From the NCBI GenBank assembly GCA_031423015.1, contig JANPER010000176.1:1-64000 (forward strand): a DNA stretch of 64,000 nt. The letters run 5' to 3'. The number at the start of each line of letters is the position of its first letter. Position 1 is the stretch's first letter. Source of the DNA: DATGPD01 sp031423015 (GTDB lineage: Bacteria > Planctomycetota > UBA1135 > UBA2386). Below the pieces are notes generated by a model. That model ran no database searches and was not told the DNA's origin. It saw only the letters and a program-made list of their open reading frames with translations. Positions 34,071 through 43,469 of this stretch are shown one piece after another. The translations under genes and the position numbers were made by a program.

Positions 34071-34916
34071 TCACCGGCGCGCGGCCAGCGCGGCGACGCG
34101 CTCGATCGTGGCCGGCGTTGGTTGGTCGCGGATGATCTGCACGTGCGCACCAACCGGCGCCCACACGCGCGGCTCGGTCGACACGAACAGCGCCAGCGTC
34201 GGCACTCGTAGCGCGGCCGCCAAGTGAGTGGGCCCCGAGTCGTGGCCGACGTAGGCGCGCGCGGCGGCGACCATGGCGGCGAGTGCCGCGACGTCAGAAG
34301 GCCTGCTCACCTCGACGCCTGACGGCCAGCCCGTCGCTTCGCCACGTTCGATCTCGGCGGGACCGAGCACCAAGCGTACCCGCACGACGGCGGCAAGCGC
34401 TGTCGCCAACGCCCGCAACGCGGCTCTCGGCCAGCACTTGGTCCGCGCGCCGCTGCCCGCGTGCAAGATCACAGGCGCGTCGGGCGATGGCGTGGCGCGC
34501 GCGTCAACCAACGCGACCTCGTCGCAGCCTGACAACCCGGCGCGCACCAGCAGCTGCGCCGCCGCAGGCTCGGTCGACGCGCTGCGCAACACCGGGTCGA
34601 ACACATCGACGCGGCGGTCCCCATCGGCCAGCTCCGCCAAGGCTGCATCGTCGCCGACGATCCAGTCGAACGCCGCAAGGCGCCCGCGCGCGCGCAACCG
34701 CGCCTCCCCGCCCGCCCGCAACCCCCACAGACCCAAGTCCTCCGACGAGCGCGCGACCTCGACCACGCCGTAGCGGGTGAGCAGGCCGGCAAACTCGGCG
34801 ACGCCAGCGAACGTGAGCGCCGCCGCGGGCGCGCGCATTCGCATCGCGCGCAACACCGGGATCATCAGCAGCGTGTCACCGAGACCGCCGCGGCGCACGC
34901 AGAGCAGATTGCGCAT
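34071..34916 (-). CDS. Glycosyltransferase family 9 (heptosyltransferase-like) protein (281 aa)
   Basis: It opens MRNLLCVRRGGLGDTLLMIPVLRAMR, the GT9 start, and ends with AYVGHDSGPTHLAAAL, the donor-binding DSGPxH motif. HAGSGARTKCWP lies in between. It probably transfers a sugar to lipopolysaccharide or another envelope glycan in the cytoplasm. ATG 34916 is preferred to 34937. It converges on the selenoprotein operon, with 7 nt between stops. Confidence 0.85.
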   Translation of the reverse strand: MRNLLCVRRGGLGDTLLMIPVLRAMRMRAPAAALTFAGVAEFAGLLTRYGVVEVARSSEDLGLWGLRAGGEARLRARGRLAAFDWIVGDDAALAELADGDRRVDVFDPVLRSASTEPAAAQLLVRAGLSGCDEVALVDARATPSPDAPVILHAGSGARTKCWPRAALRALATALAAVVRVRLVLGPAEIERGEATGWPSGVEVSRPSDVAALAAMVAAARAYVGHDSGPTHLAAALRVPTLALFVSTEPRVWAPVGAHVQIIRDQPTPATIERVAALAARR

Positions 34917-34998
34917 GTCGCCATTGAAGTCTCTCACCGCCCGGAAAACTGCGACCTACGACAGGAACAGTCAGTCAGCCGCCGGCTACCCTTACCGC

Positions 34999-36246
34999 AT
35001 GCTCGCGCCCTTCCCCATCGACCGCGTTCGGGCTCGTTTTCCGGGCCTCGCCCGCACGGTGCACGGCACGCCCGCGGTGTTTCTCGATGGCCCGGCTGGC
35101 AGCCAAGTACCGCAGAGCGTGATCGACGCGGTCGCCGAGACGCTCACGCACCGGAACGCCAACACCGGCGGCAGTTTCGTCACCTCACGCGAAGTCGAGG
35201 TCATGCTGCGAGAAGCGCGGGCGGCGGCGGCGGACTTCATCGGCGCCGCCGACCCCGACGAGATCGTGTTCGGACCGAACATGACGACGCTCACGTTCCA
35301 GTTGAGCCGCGCGCTGAGCCAGACGTGGAAACCGGGCGACGAGATCGTGATCACGCGCCTCGATCACGACGCCAACGTCACGCCGTGGACCTCTGCGGCG
35401 ACGAGCGCTGGCGCCACCGTGCGCTTCGTCGAGCTGACCCCGAGCGGCAACCTCGACCCCGAGTCACTCCGCCGCGTCTGCACCGCGCGCACGCGCTTGC
35501 TGGCCTTCACCGCGGCCTCGAACCTGATCGGCACGCTACCCGAGGTGCGCGCCATCGTGGCGCAGGCGCGCGCCGTCGGCGCGCTGACCTTCGTCGACGC
35601 CGTGCACTACGCCGCGCACCGACGCATCGACGTCGCCGCCTGGGGCTGCGACCTGCTGGCGTGCTCGGTCTACAAGTTCTTCGGCCCACACGTCGGCATC
35701 CTGTGGGGCCGCAGCAAGCTCCTGTCAGATCTGAGAGCCGAGAAGGTGCGGCCGGCGAAGGACGCGCTGCCCTATCGCTGGATGCAGGGCACCCCCAACC
35801 ACGAGGGCATCGCCGGTGCGCGCGCCGCCATCGAGTACCTCGCCGCACTCGGCCGCGAAGTCGCGGGCGCAACCCTCGCGCGCGGAGCCGCGTTGACCGC
35901 GGCGTTCGACGCCATCGTCGCGCACGAGACGAGCCTCGGCGCACGCCTGCTGCAGGGCCTTGCCAACTTCAGCAAGGTGCGCGTGGTCGGCGACACCGAT
36001 CCCGCGCGCGCCGGCACCCGCGCACCGACGGTGTCGTTCACGCACCAAGATCTCAAACCACGCGAGATCAGCGCGCTGCTCGGCGAGCATGGCATCTTCA
36101 CCTGGGCCGGCCACGCGTACGCCCTGGAGCTGAGCCGTGCGCTGCACCTCGAGCCGGACGGCGTCGTGCGCGTCGGGTGCCTGCACTACAACACCGCCGC
36201 CGAGGTCGATCGCCTGCTCGCGGCGCTTGGTCAGATCGGGCGCTGA
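34999..36246 (+). CDS. Cysteine-desulfurase-like aminotransferase class V enzyme (415 aa)
   Basis: PLP-fold enzyme. VFLDGPAGSQVPQSV opens the family, and FGPNMTTLTFQLSRAL is the cofactor phosphate region. FVDAVHYAAHRRIDV contains the Asp that holds the pyridine nitrogen, and CSVYKFFGPHVG contains the Schiff-base Lys. A C-terminal VRVGCLHYNTAAEVDRLL follows. It belongs to the cysteine-desulfurase-like subgroup. Substrate is unknown; cysteine and selenocysteine are both possible. ATG 34999 is chosen; the open frame upstream overlaps the divergent glycosyltransferase gene. Confidence 0.85.
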   Translation: MLAPFPIDRVRARFPGLARTVHGTPAVFLDGPAGSQVPQSVIDAVAETLTHRNANTGGSFVTSREVEVMLREARAAAADFIGAADPDEIVFGPNMTTLTFQLSRALSQTWKPGDEIVITRLDHDANVTPWTSAATSAGATVRFVELTPSGNLDPESLRRVCTARTRLLAFTAASNLIGTLPEVRAIVAQARAVGALTFVDAVHYAAHRRIDVAAWGCDLLACSVYKFFGPHVGILWGRSKLLSDLRAEKVRPAKDALPYRWMQGTPNHEGIAGARAAIEYLAALGREVAGATLARGAALTAAFDAIVAHETSLGARLLQGLANFSKVRVVGDTDPARAGTRAPTVSFTHQDLKPREISALLGEHGIFTWAGHAYALELSRALHLEPDGVVRVGCLHYNTAAEVDRLLAALGQIGR

Positions 36247-36433
36247 CTCGCCAACGACAGACCGGCTCTGCCCGCCGGTGAGCCATGTATTGGCGCCGGG
36301 ACTGCTCCAAGTTCGACAGGCGCGGGTGCGCACCCGCGACCGGAATCGCCGGCGCGACCCTGGTTCGGGTCCGCGCGCTTTTCGTCACGCCAGCCAGTCC
36401 TGCACGTCTCGCAGCAGCCGTGATCCAACTGTG

Positions 36434-36877
36434 TCAGGCGCGGCGCGGATACATCAAGACCGGGACCGGCGAGTGGCGCAGCACGTGCTCCGCAACGCTA
36501 CCCAAGACCAACCGCCGGAAGCCGGTGCGGCCGTGCGTCGACATCGCGATCAGGTCCATTCCCTTCTCCTCGGCGTAGGAGCAGATGGCGGCGGCGACGT
36601 CCTGCGCGCTGATGACGTCGACCGCGACTTCGAGTCCGGTGAGCTTCTTGGCCAGCTCGCCTAGGGTCGCCCGCGCTTTCTTGACCTCGTTCGCGAGCTC
36701 GGCCGGCCGCACGACCGGGGCGTGTGGCCCGCCCGGTGGCGCCACGGCAATCACCGGCACCACATGCAGGAGGGTCACCGCAAAGGCGCGGCCCTGGGCC
36801 ACTTCGCGCACGCCGTCGAGCGCCCGCAGCGCTTCGTCGGACAGATCGGTCGTCAGCAGTAGCTTCTTGGTAGGCAT
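36434..36877 (-). CDS. Universal stress protein UspA family (147 aa)
   Basis: MPTKKLLLTTDLSDEALRAL opens the fold. VAVDVISAQDVAAAICSYA and GMDLIAMSTHGRTGFRRLVLGSVAEHVLRHSPVPVL (read in pieces) supply the ATP-binding G-x2-G-x9-G-(S/T) pattern. ATG 36877 is chosen because the family starts there; the longer frame is Arg-rich. A cytoplasmic stress-related nucleotide-binding protein. Confidence 0.9.
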   Translation of the reverse strand: MPTKKLLLTTDLSDEALRALDGVREVAQGRAFAVTLLHVVPVIAVAPPGGPHAPVVRPAELANEVKKARATLGELAKKLTGLEVAVDVISAQDVAAAICSYAEEKGMDLIAMSTHGRTGFRRLVLGSVAEHVLRHSPVPVLMYPRRA

Positions 36878-36900
36878 GGCACGACTCGAACGCCCGTCGC

Positions 36901-37122
36901 TCAGTCCGGTTTGCACCTGCGCACCAAGTATCGAGAGTCGTCGACGCAACCCGCGCCGAGCGCGACCTCGATCCGCATGACGCGTTCCGGCGCAAGCCAC
37001 GTGCCGCGCTCGAGACGCACTCGATCGTCTGCCGTGTAGGCGTGCGCGTTGAGCTGCGCGCGTGGCCCGCCGGCCAACGCGACGCACCAAACCAGGATCG
37101 AAAGGGAGGCGGGATTCATCAT
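36901..37122 (-). CDS. Small exported protein of unknown function (73 aa)
   Basis: A signal peptide (MNPASLSILVWCVALAGGPRAQ) is followed by ~50 residues with two Cys (GAGCVDDSRYLVRRCKPD). No family recognised. ATG 37122 or 37119. It lies 23 nt upstream of the universal stress protein on the same strand. Confidence 0.55.
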   Translation of the reverse strand: MMNPASLSILVWCVALAGGPRAQLNAHAYTADDRVRLERGTWLAPERVMRIEVALGAGCVDDSRYLVRRCKPD

Positions 37123-37216
37123 CGGTGTCGGCTCGGATCGGAAGACAGAGACGGACAGACGCCGTGTTCGATCGCTAGCCCGGCCAGCCTTGGCTGGCCT
37201 CCGTGCCGCAGTCGGC

Positions 37217-38005
37217 ATGCCATGGCAGATCGTGGGTCAAATCACCCCCTTGCCGGCGCAGGCGTACTACGACCCGGCCCTGGCTGACTTCAACGGCCAA
37301 CCGCACCTCCTGCACGTGCAGGGCACCGGCATCGCGATGACGCCGATCAACCTCACCAATGCGTCCTTGTCGGGGCCGTCGGTGATCGTCATCAACCAGG
37401 CCCGCGCCGGCAGCAAAGCGAACTCGCCGACGCCGGTGCTCGACACCACGGGACAACTGATCGGCTTCTCGCATCACGACGTGCTGAGCTCGGACAACGA
37501 TCACTACATGTCGTTGGACTTCGACCCCACGACTCCTTCGGTGCTGATGCACGACAACACGACGTGGCGCAACAACGGTGGCTTCATCGGTGGTCGCTTC
37601 TGCGACGCCGAGTCGACGGCGCCCTACCACGTCCTCGCCCTCGACAACTACTGGTTCACCGGCGGGCGCGGCCCCGTTGGCGGCGTGATCGACGTGTTCG
37701 CCTACGTGCCTCCGACCAGCAGCGCGACCGAGGCGTACTTCTCGTTCCTGCTGATCGGCGCCGCCCATTTGCCCGCTGCACTCCCGGTCCCGCCGATCCC
37801 CGGCTTGCTCGGCATCGACGTGTCGACGTTGGTGTCGCTGCCCTTCCCGCAACACACGAATGCCAACGGCGAAGCCCTGCTGCAGTTGGTCATCCCCAAT
37901 GACAACTTCCTACGCGGCAGGAGCTTGGCGGCGCAGTCGGCAACATTCCGGCTGTCGACCAGCCAGGTGACGCTCGGCAACACCGCGGGGCTGTTCTTCT
38001 ACTAG
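37217..38005 (+). CDS. Secreted-type protein of unknown function, N-terminus possibly lost (262 aa)
   Basis: From ATG 37217 the protein begins PWQIVGQITPLPAQAYYDP with no signal peptide, although the body is that of an exported beta-rich protein. It contains a repeated-domain style segment (LLHVQGTGIAMTPINL, LIGFSHHDVLSSDNDHYM). The last ~100 residues (LLGIDVSTLVSLPF..LLQLVIPND..FRLSTSQVTLGN) match the shared C-terminal domain. The upstream codons are open but do not form a signal peptide, so the 5' end may be truncated. Unknown role. Confidence 0.65.
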   Translation: MPWQIVGQITPLPAQAYYDPALADFNGQPHLLHVQGTGIAMTPINLTNASLSGPSVIVINQARAGSKANSPTPVLDTTGQLIGFSHHDVLSSDNDHYMSLDFDPTTPSVLMHDNTTWRNNGGFIGGRFCDAESTAPYHVLALDNYWFTGGRGPVGGVIDVFAYVPPTSSATEAYFSFLLIGAAHLPAALPVPPIPGLLGIDVSTLVSLPFPQHTNANGEALLQLVIPNDNFLRGRSLAAQSATFRLSTSQVTLGNTAGLFFY

Positions 38006-38288
38006 AGCCGCTCGCTCTTGCGAAGCTGTCGAGACGGCCGGTCGCTGTGCGTCAGGGAAGCGAACCCGCGACCATGATCTTGCGGGGGCGCGTAACGGAT
38101 TGCAGACCAGAAGATGGGCTAGCGGCGAGCAAGAAAAGCTGGGATTGTGGCGGTGAGACAGTTCACCGCACGGGACTGTCTTCACCAGTTCTTCGCGCGA
38201 CCTTCACTGTCGGGCTCGCGGCGACCAGACGCCTGCCACGTCAACCGCCCGAACCGAACCCGTTCCTTCACGAACCCTCTTGCGTCCC

Positions 38289-40727
38289 ATGCTGAAGCGA
38301 CCCCTGTGCGCAGTGCGCGCCGCTGCCCTGAGCGCCTGCCTGTCGATCGTCCCCGTGTCGATGGCCATGTCGGTGACGACGTCGTCGTCGCTGCCAGCGC
38401 AGACGCCCGACCTCTACAACATCGACACGGTTCGCGACATCTACCTCACGTTCACCCAGCCCAACTACTGGCAGCTGCTGTTGAACAACTACGCCCCGGA
38501 GATCAACCTCCCGGCGGACATGCGGGTCGATGGCATCACCTACCCCAACGTCGGGGTGCGCTTCCGCGGCAACACGTCCTACTTCCAGTTGCCGGCGAAC
38601 TCGGAGAAGAAGAGCTTCAACATCGAGACTGACGCGTTCGTAGCCGGGCAAGACCTCTACGGCTACGAGCACATCAACCTCAACAACGGCTTCCACGACC
38701 CGAGCTTCATCCGCGAGTTCCTCTTGTACTGGGTGATGCGGCAACACGGGCCGGCGCCGAAGTGCAACTTCGTCCGCGTCTACTTGAACAACGTGTATTG
38801 GGGCGTCTACATCAACGCCCAGCAACCGAACAAAGACATGATGCGCGACTGGTTCCCGTCGAACGACGGCAACCGCTACCGCGGCTTCCCGACCTCGGGG
38901 AGCTTCGGCAACGGCCGCACCGCGCTCGCGTGGCTGGGCGCCAACGTCATCGACTACCTGTCGGCGTATCAGGCCAAGCAAGGCGACGGCACCGACCTGA
39001 TGCAGATGATCAACGTGCTGAACAACACGCCGGCCGCGCAGATCGAGGCGCTGCTGCCGGCGGAGTTCAGCTGCGACAATTTCTATCGTTACGCGGCGGT
39101 GATGAACGTCGGCGGCAACACCGACAGCTACATCGGTTCCGGCAAGGATCACTACCTGTACCACGATCCGGTGCACGGCACGTTCCATATGTTCCCGTTC
39201 GATATGAACGAGGGCATCACCGGCGCCACCTCGCTCGACCCCTGGTCGCAAACCACGGCCATCATCAAGCCGGCGTTCACCAAGACGTTCGTCGTGCCCG
39301 CCTGGCGGCAGCGCTACAAGGCGCACGTCCGCAGCATCGTCGAGCAGACGTTCAACATCGCACGCCTCGACCCGATGATCCGCCGGTTCCACGCGCTGCT
39401 GACGCCGATGGTGACGGCGGACACCAAGAAGATCTACTCGACGCAGTTGTTCCTCGACAACCTGACCCTGACGGTGAACCTCGGCGGGGTCGGCGGCAGC
39501 ACGCAGCCAGGCCTGCTGCCCTGGGTCACGGGCCGTGAGACGTTTCTCCGCAACCACATCGACCTGAGCCCGCCGCGCACCGCGCTGAGTGTTCTGGCCC
39601 ACACGCCCACGAACCCGACGCCGCAACAGCCAGTGACCGTCACGGTGACCGCGTCGAACCTCGCAGCCAGCCTGAAGCTGTGGTGGCGCAAGATCGGCCC
39701 GTTCGCGTCGACCCCGATGTTCGACGACGGCCTGCACGGCGACGGCGCCGCCAACGATGGCGTCTGGGGCGCGGCCATCGCGGCACAGGCACCGGGCTCG
39801 CTCATCGACTACTACGTCGAAGCGGTGACCACGACGTTGCTCGCGACGTACATCCCGCACGGCGCCGAGTTTCAAGCCAATCACTACATGGTGGCATGGC
39901 CGGTTGGCACTTCGCCGATCCGTCTCAACGAGTTCGTGGCGCAGAACGTCACCGGCATCGTCGACGAGAACAACCAGCACGAGGATTGGCTCGAGCTTTA
40001 CAACGACTCGGGTGCGGCCGTGAACGTCGGGGGCATGTGGCTCACCGATGACATCACCACGCCCAAGTTCCAGATCCCGGCCAGCACGATGATCGCGGCC
40101 AACGGCACGCTGCTCATCTGGTGTGACGAGGACGGCACCCAGGGTCCGCTGCACGCCAATTTCAAGTTGTCGTCGGGCGGCGAAGATCTGGCCCTGTTCG
40201 CCTCGGATGGGCAGACACTGCTCGACAACCACATGTTTGGCCTGCAGGTCGCCGACGTCGCCAACGGCCGCGTCTTCGACGGTCGCACGCCGTGGGTCAG
40301 CTTTGCGGTGCCGACGCCGCGCAGCCGCAACGAGCTGGCAACCTGTGGCAGCCGCACCTACGGCGCGGTCGATTCGCGGGCCCACGCGTCGCGCCTGTCG
40401 CTGACCGGCTCGACGCAGATCGGCGCGTCGCCGACGCTGAGTCTGCTCAACGGGCCGGCGTCGGGCCTGGGCGCGCTGTTCTTTTCAACCGCCCCCGCGC
40501 ACCTCGACTTGACGCCGTTCGCGCTGCCCGGAGAAATCTTGCTGCTGAGCGCTGGATCGCTGTTCGGTCCGACCTATGTGCCGCTCAACGCTCAGGGCGG
40601 GATGAGCGTGCTGCTGCCCATCCCCGCAGCACCGAACCTGGCGAACCTCAAGCTCTACCTGCAAATGATCTCGGCCGGCGCAACCGTCGACGGCAGCAAT
40701 GCCATCGAGATGATCATCTGTCCGTAG
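38289..40727 (+). CDS. Exported CotH-kinase-family protein with lamin-tail domain (812 aa)
   Basis: ATG 38289 opens a long signal region (AVRAAALSACLSIVP..SLPAQ). CotH domain ~residues 50-420: VGVRFRGNTSYFQLP, KKSFNIETDAF, HINLNNGFHDPSFIREFL, VYLNNVYWGVYINAQQPN and HMFPFDMNEG with the acidic metal site. It is followed by an Ig-like part and a lamin-tail domain (IRLNEFVAQNVTGIVDENNQHEDWLELYN). The last ~110 residues are the shared exported-protein C-terminal domain. It heads a run CotH-VTC-DUF4956-HlyD, an association known from other bacteria. CotH proteins phosphorylate surface proteins in Bacillus spores. Substrate here is unknown. Confidence 0.9.
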   Translation: MLKRPLCAVRAAALSACLSIVPVSMAMSVTTSSSLPAQTPDLYNIDTVRDIYLTFTQPNYWQLLLNNYAPEINLPADMRVDGITYPNVGVRFRGNTSYFQLPANSEKKSFNIETDAFVAGQDLYGYEHINLNNGFHDPSFIREFLLYWVMRQHGPAPKCNFVRVYLNNVYWGVYINAQQPNKDMMRDWFPSNDGNRYRGFPTSGSFGNGRTALAWLGANVIDYLSAYQAKQGDGTDLMQMINVLNNTPAAQIEALLPAEFSCDNFYRYAAVMNVGGNTDSYIGSGKDHYLYHDPVHGTFHMFPFDMNEGITGATSLDPWSQTTAIIKPAFTKTFVVPAWRQRYKAHVRSIVEQTFNIARLDPMIRRFHALLTPMVTADTKKIYSTQLFLDNLTLTVNLGGVGGSTQPGLLPWVTGRETFLRNHIDLSPPRTALSVLAHTPTNPTPQQPVTVTVTASNLAASLKLWWRKIGPFASTPMFDDGLHGDGAANDGVWGAAIAAQAPGSLIDYYVEAVTTTLLATYIPHGAEFQANHYMVAWPVGTSPIRLNEFVAQNVTGIVDENNQHEDWLELYNDSGAAVNVGGMWLTDDITTPKFQIPASTMIAANGTLLIWCDEDGTQGPLHANFKLSSGGEDLALFASDGQTLLDNHMFGLQVADVANGRVFDGRTPWVSFAVPTPRSRNELATCGSRTYGAVDSRAHASRLSLTGSTQIGASPTLSLLNGPASGLGALFFSTAPAHLDLTPFALPGEILLLSAGSLFGPTYVPLNAQGGMSVLLPIPAAPNLANLKLYLQMISAGATVDGSNAIEMIICP

Positions 40728-40787
40728 GCACGACGCGGCCGCACTTTCTCACCACTTGCCCCCTTTCTGGAATGACCCGGCCATGAC

Positions 40788-41540
40788 ATGGTGACGCGGA
40801 ACATCACTCCCCTGGTGATGCAGCGGTACGAGTGCAAGTACCTCGTGCCAGACTCGGTGGCCCGCCGTGTGTACACGGATCTGGCGCCGTTCCTGCAGTC
40901 AGACCCACACGCCGCGCGCTTCCCGAACAACACCTACGCGATCTGCAGTCTCTATCTCGACGGCCTCGACCTGGCGTTGTGCCGCGAGACGCTGGAAGGC
41001 AACGCGAATCGCTTCAAGCTGCGGGTCCGAAGCTACTCCGACGACCCGACCAAGCCGGTGTTCTTGGAGATCAAGCGACGGCGCACGGGCATCGTGCACA
41101 AGACGCGGAGCCCGGTCGCCAGACACTTGTTGCCGCGCATTCTCACCGGGCGCACCGTCGATCTGGGCCCCTGCGGCGCACTGCTGGGCAACGCACTCGC
41201 AGAGTTTACGCGCCTCCTGCTCGCGACCTCGGCGCAGCCGCGGGTGCTCGTGCGCTACGACCGCGAGGCCTACGTCGGCGCCATCGACACTTCGGTGCGC
41301 GTCACCTTCGATCGCAACCTGCGCGCCTTGCGCACCGACCGCCCCGACGTCATCGTGAACGCCGCCGGCCTGCAACGGCTGCCGGTGCGCGGCGTGGTGC
41401 TCGAACTCAAGTTCAACGACCGCTGCCCGGCTTGGCTGCTCAACGTGGTCAAGCGACACAACCTGCGGCGCACCTCATTCTCCAAGTACTGCATCTCGAT
41501 CGAAGGCACCGGCGCGCGCGCAATGCGCGCCGCTCCCTGA
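40788..41540 (+). CDS. VTC-domain polyphosphate polymerase-like protein (250 aa)
   Basis: The tunnel-domain residues are visible in order: MQRYECKYLVPDSVA (basic/acidic strand), CSLYLDG, FKLRVRSYSDD, VFLEIKRRRTGIVHKTR, RVLVRYDREAYV and VVLELKFNDRCPAWL. These alternating Arg/Lys/Glu strands form the polyphosphate tunnel in yeast Vtc4. Expected to act at the cytoplasmic face. Starts ATG 40788; 9 nt before the DUF4956 gene. Confidence 0.88.
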   Translation: MVTRNITPLVMQRYECKYLVPDSVARRVYTDLAPFLQSDPHAARFPNNTYAICSLYLDGLDLALCRETLEGNANRFKLRVRSYSDDPTKPVFLEIKRRRTGIVHKTRSPVARHLLPRILTGRTVDLGPCGALLGNALAEFTRLLLATSAQPRVLVRYDREAYVGAIDTSVRVTFDRNLRALRTDRPDVIVNAAGLQRLPVRGVVLELKFNDRCPAWLLNVVKRHNLRRTSFSKYCISIEGTGARAMRAAP

Positions 41541-41549
41541 CCGCGACCG

Positions 41550-42242
41550 ATGGAAGACGCAATCTTCGCACTGACGAACTCCTGGCAGTCCTCGCTGCCC
41601 TCGCTGCAGGCCATCCTGCTGTACCTGCTGCTCAGCTTCGTCCTCAGCATGCCGTTGGCTTGGGTCTACCTCCTCACGCACCAAGGCGTGAGCTACTCGC
41701 GATCCACGGTGCACGCGCTGGTGATGCTGAGCCTGATCGTGACGTTCGTCATGCTGGCGATCGGCGAGAGCCTGGCGCGCGCGTTCGGGCTGTTTGGAGC
41801 GTTGGCGCTGATCCGCTTTCGTACCCCGATCAAGGACACCAGAGACACGGTGTTCCTGTTCCTCGCCGTCGCAATCGGCATCGCCGTTGGCACGCAGAGC
41901 CTGCTGCTGGCGGTGAGCGGGACTACCTTGGCGCTCCTGGTCGCCTTCTACCTGCACTTCACCGGCTTCGGCGACCGCCAGGGCACCGACGGCGTCTTGC
42001 GCATCCAACTGCCGGAGAGTGAAGCACAGGGCGGCGCACTCGACCGCGTGCTACGGCGCCACTGCCGCAAGTCGACGCTGCTGCAACTGCGCGAAGGTGT
42101 TGCCGCAGGCGACATGGAACTTGCCTACCAGCTGCAGCTCAAGGACACGTTCGAGAGCGTCGACCTGATCGCGAGTGCGCGCGCGTTGCCCGGCGCGCGC
42201 GACGTGAGCCTGATGATGCAGACGGAGCACGAGGAACTGTGA
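41550..42242 (+). CDS. DUF4956 membrane protein (230 aa)
   Basis: Four transmembrane helices (~residues 17-150) surround the conserved LFGALALIRFRTPIKDTRDTVFLF core of DUF4956. A soluble C-terminal domain (~150-230) of ferredoxin-like pattern follows. It regularly travels with VTC and CotH genes. Function is unknown, possibly coupling polyphosphate synthesis to the membrane. The stop overlaps the next GTG. Confidence 0.87.
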   Translation: MEDAIFALTNSWQSSLPSLQAILLYLLLSFVLSMPLAWVYLLTHQGVSYSRSTVHALVMLSLIVTFVMLAIGESLARAFGLFGALALIRFRTPIKDTRDTVFLFLAVAIGIAVGTQSLLLAVSGTTLALLVAFYLHFTGFGDRQGTDGVLRIQLPESEAQGGALDRVLRRHCRKSTLLQLREGVAAGDMELAYQLQLKDTFESVDLIASARALPGARDVSLMMQTEHEEL

Positions 42243-43393
42243 GCGAGCCCCAACGCTCGCGTCGTCGCCGGGCTGGCCGCCTGCTGCGCTACGTCACGCA
42301 TTCCGCGCTCCCGGCGCTGATCTGGGTCGGTGCCGTGATCGCCGTCTTGCTCCTGCTGCCGTCGCGCAGCACGCGCCTGCCGGTGCCCGGGGTCGTCGAA
42401 ACCCTGCGCTACGACATCGTTGCTTCCATGGACGGTAGGCTCTCCGCCGTCATGGTTGGCCGCCACGACAGCGTCGAGTCCGGACAAATCGTCGCCCGCC
42501 TGAGCGACGACGACTTGCGCCTACGGCTGACGCACGCGCGCTACGAGCTGGAGTTGCTGCGCGCCGATCTGCAGCGGCGCGAGACCGAGCTGACCCTCGA
42601 AGCCAAGGCCACGGACGCGCAGCACCAACTGGACGCGACCATCGAGGCGCGCCGTCGGACCAGCGATGCCGAAGCGGCGCACCTCGACGAACTCTTGACC
42701 CGCGCCGAGGTCGAGGAGGCCAAGATCCGACTGCAGGGCGTCAGCATCGAGGTCGAGCGCTTGAAGGCGCTGGAGCAGCAGGCCATCGCCTCGGATGCCG
42801 CGCTGGTTCGCCTGCGCACCGAGAAGGACGCCCTGCAGAAGAGGATCGAAGAACTCGGAGCCGTGCAGGCGCAGCAGCAAGCGCGCGTCGCCGCGGCGCG
42901 CGAGCGGCTGGCCGTCTTCACGGTCACCGTCGGCGAGACCATCCCGCGCGACGCTCTGCTGGAGCCGATGCGCTGGCGCCTCAAGATGCAGGAAGCCGAG
43001 TTGGAGCGGATCGCGCTGCTGCGCCACGGCCTCGACGTCGTGGCGCCGTCGGCCGGCTTCGTCGAGTCGATCAACCTGCGCAGCGGCCAGTGGGTTGCCT
43101 CGGGGGACACCCTGCTGACGATCGTCGAGCCCACCGCGCGCAAGATCCTGGCCTACCTTCCCGAGGCAGCGCGCGGCCGAGTGGCCGTCGCCATGGCGGT
43201 GCAGGTCATGCGCGATGCAGTGCCAGGCGCGATGCGCTCAGCGACCGTCGTCAGCCTGTCGCCGGCATTGGTGCGCGTACCGCAGCGGCTCTGGCGCGAT
43301 CCCCGCCTGGAGGAATGGGCGATCGAGGCCGTGCTGACCCCGCACGGCGACGAAGCCCCGGGCGAGCGGGTGAGCCTGTTGCTGCCGCAGTAG
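42239..43393 (+). CDS. HlyD-type membrane fusion protein (384 aa)
   Basis: One transmembrane helix (~residues 24-42, ALPALIWVGAVIAVLLLLP). A split lipoyl-like domain (VVETLRYDIVASMDGRLSAVMVGRHDSVESGQIVA and, later, GLDVVAPSAGFVESINLRSGQWVASGDTLLTIVEP, each read in pieces) flanks a long coiled coil (~residues 95-230). It spans the periplasm as a connector. No ABC transporter is adjacent. Coupled to DUF4956 by the GTGA overlap, so the cluster probably builds one envelope complex. Confidence 0.85.
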   Translation: MSEPQRSRRRRAGRLLRYVTHSALPALIWVGAVIAVLLLLPSRSTRLPVPGVVETLRYDIVASMDGRLSAVMVGRHDSVESGQIVARLSDDDLRLRLTHARYELELLRADLQRRETELTLEAKATDAQHQLDATIEARRRTSDAEAAHLDELLTRAEVEEAKIRLQGVSIEVERLKALEQQAIASDAALVRLRTEKDALQKRIEELGAVQAQQQARVAAARERLAVFTVTVGETIPRDALLEPMRWRLKMQEAELERIALLRHGLDVVAPSAGFVESINLRSGQWVASGDTLLTIVEPTARKILAYLPEAARGRVAVAMAVQVMRDAVPGAMRSATVVSLSPALVRVPQRLWRDPRLEEWAIEAVLTPHGDEAPGERVSLLLPQ

Positions 43394-43469
43394 CCGCTCG
43401 CTGGAACGTCCGGACATGGCGAATGGAACATCGTGGCGAATTGGCAATGGACCGTAGAGTTGGCGCGCG

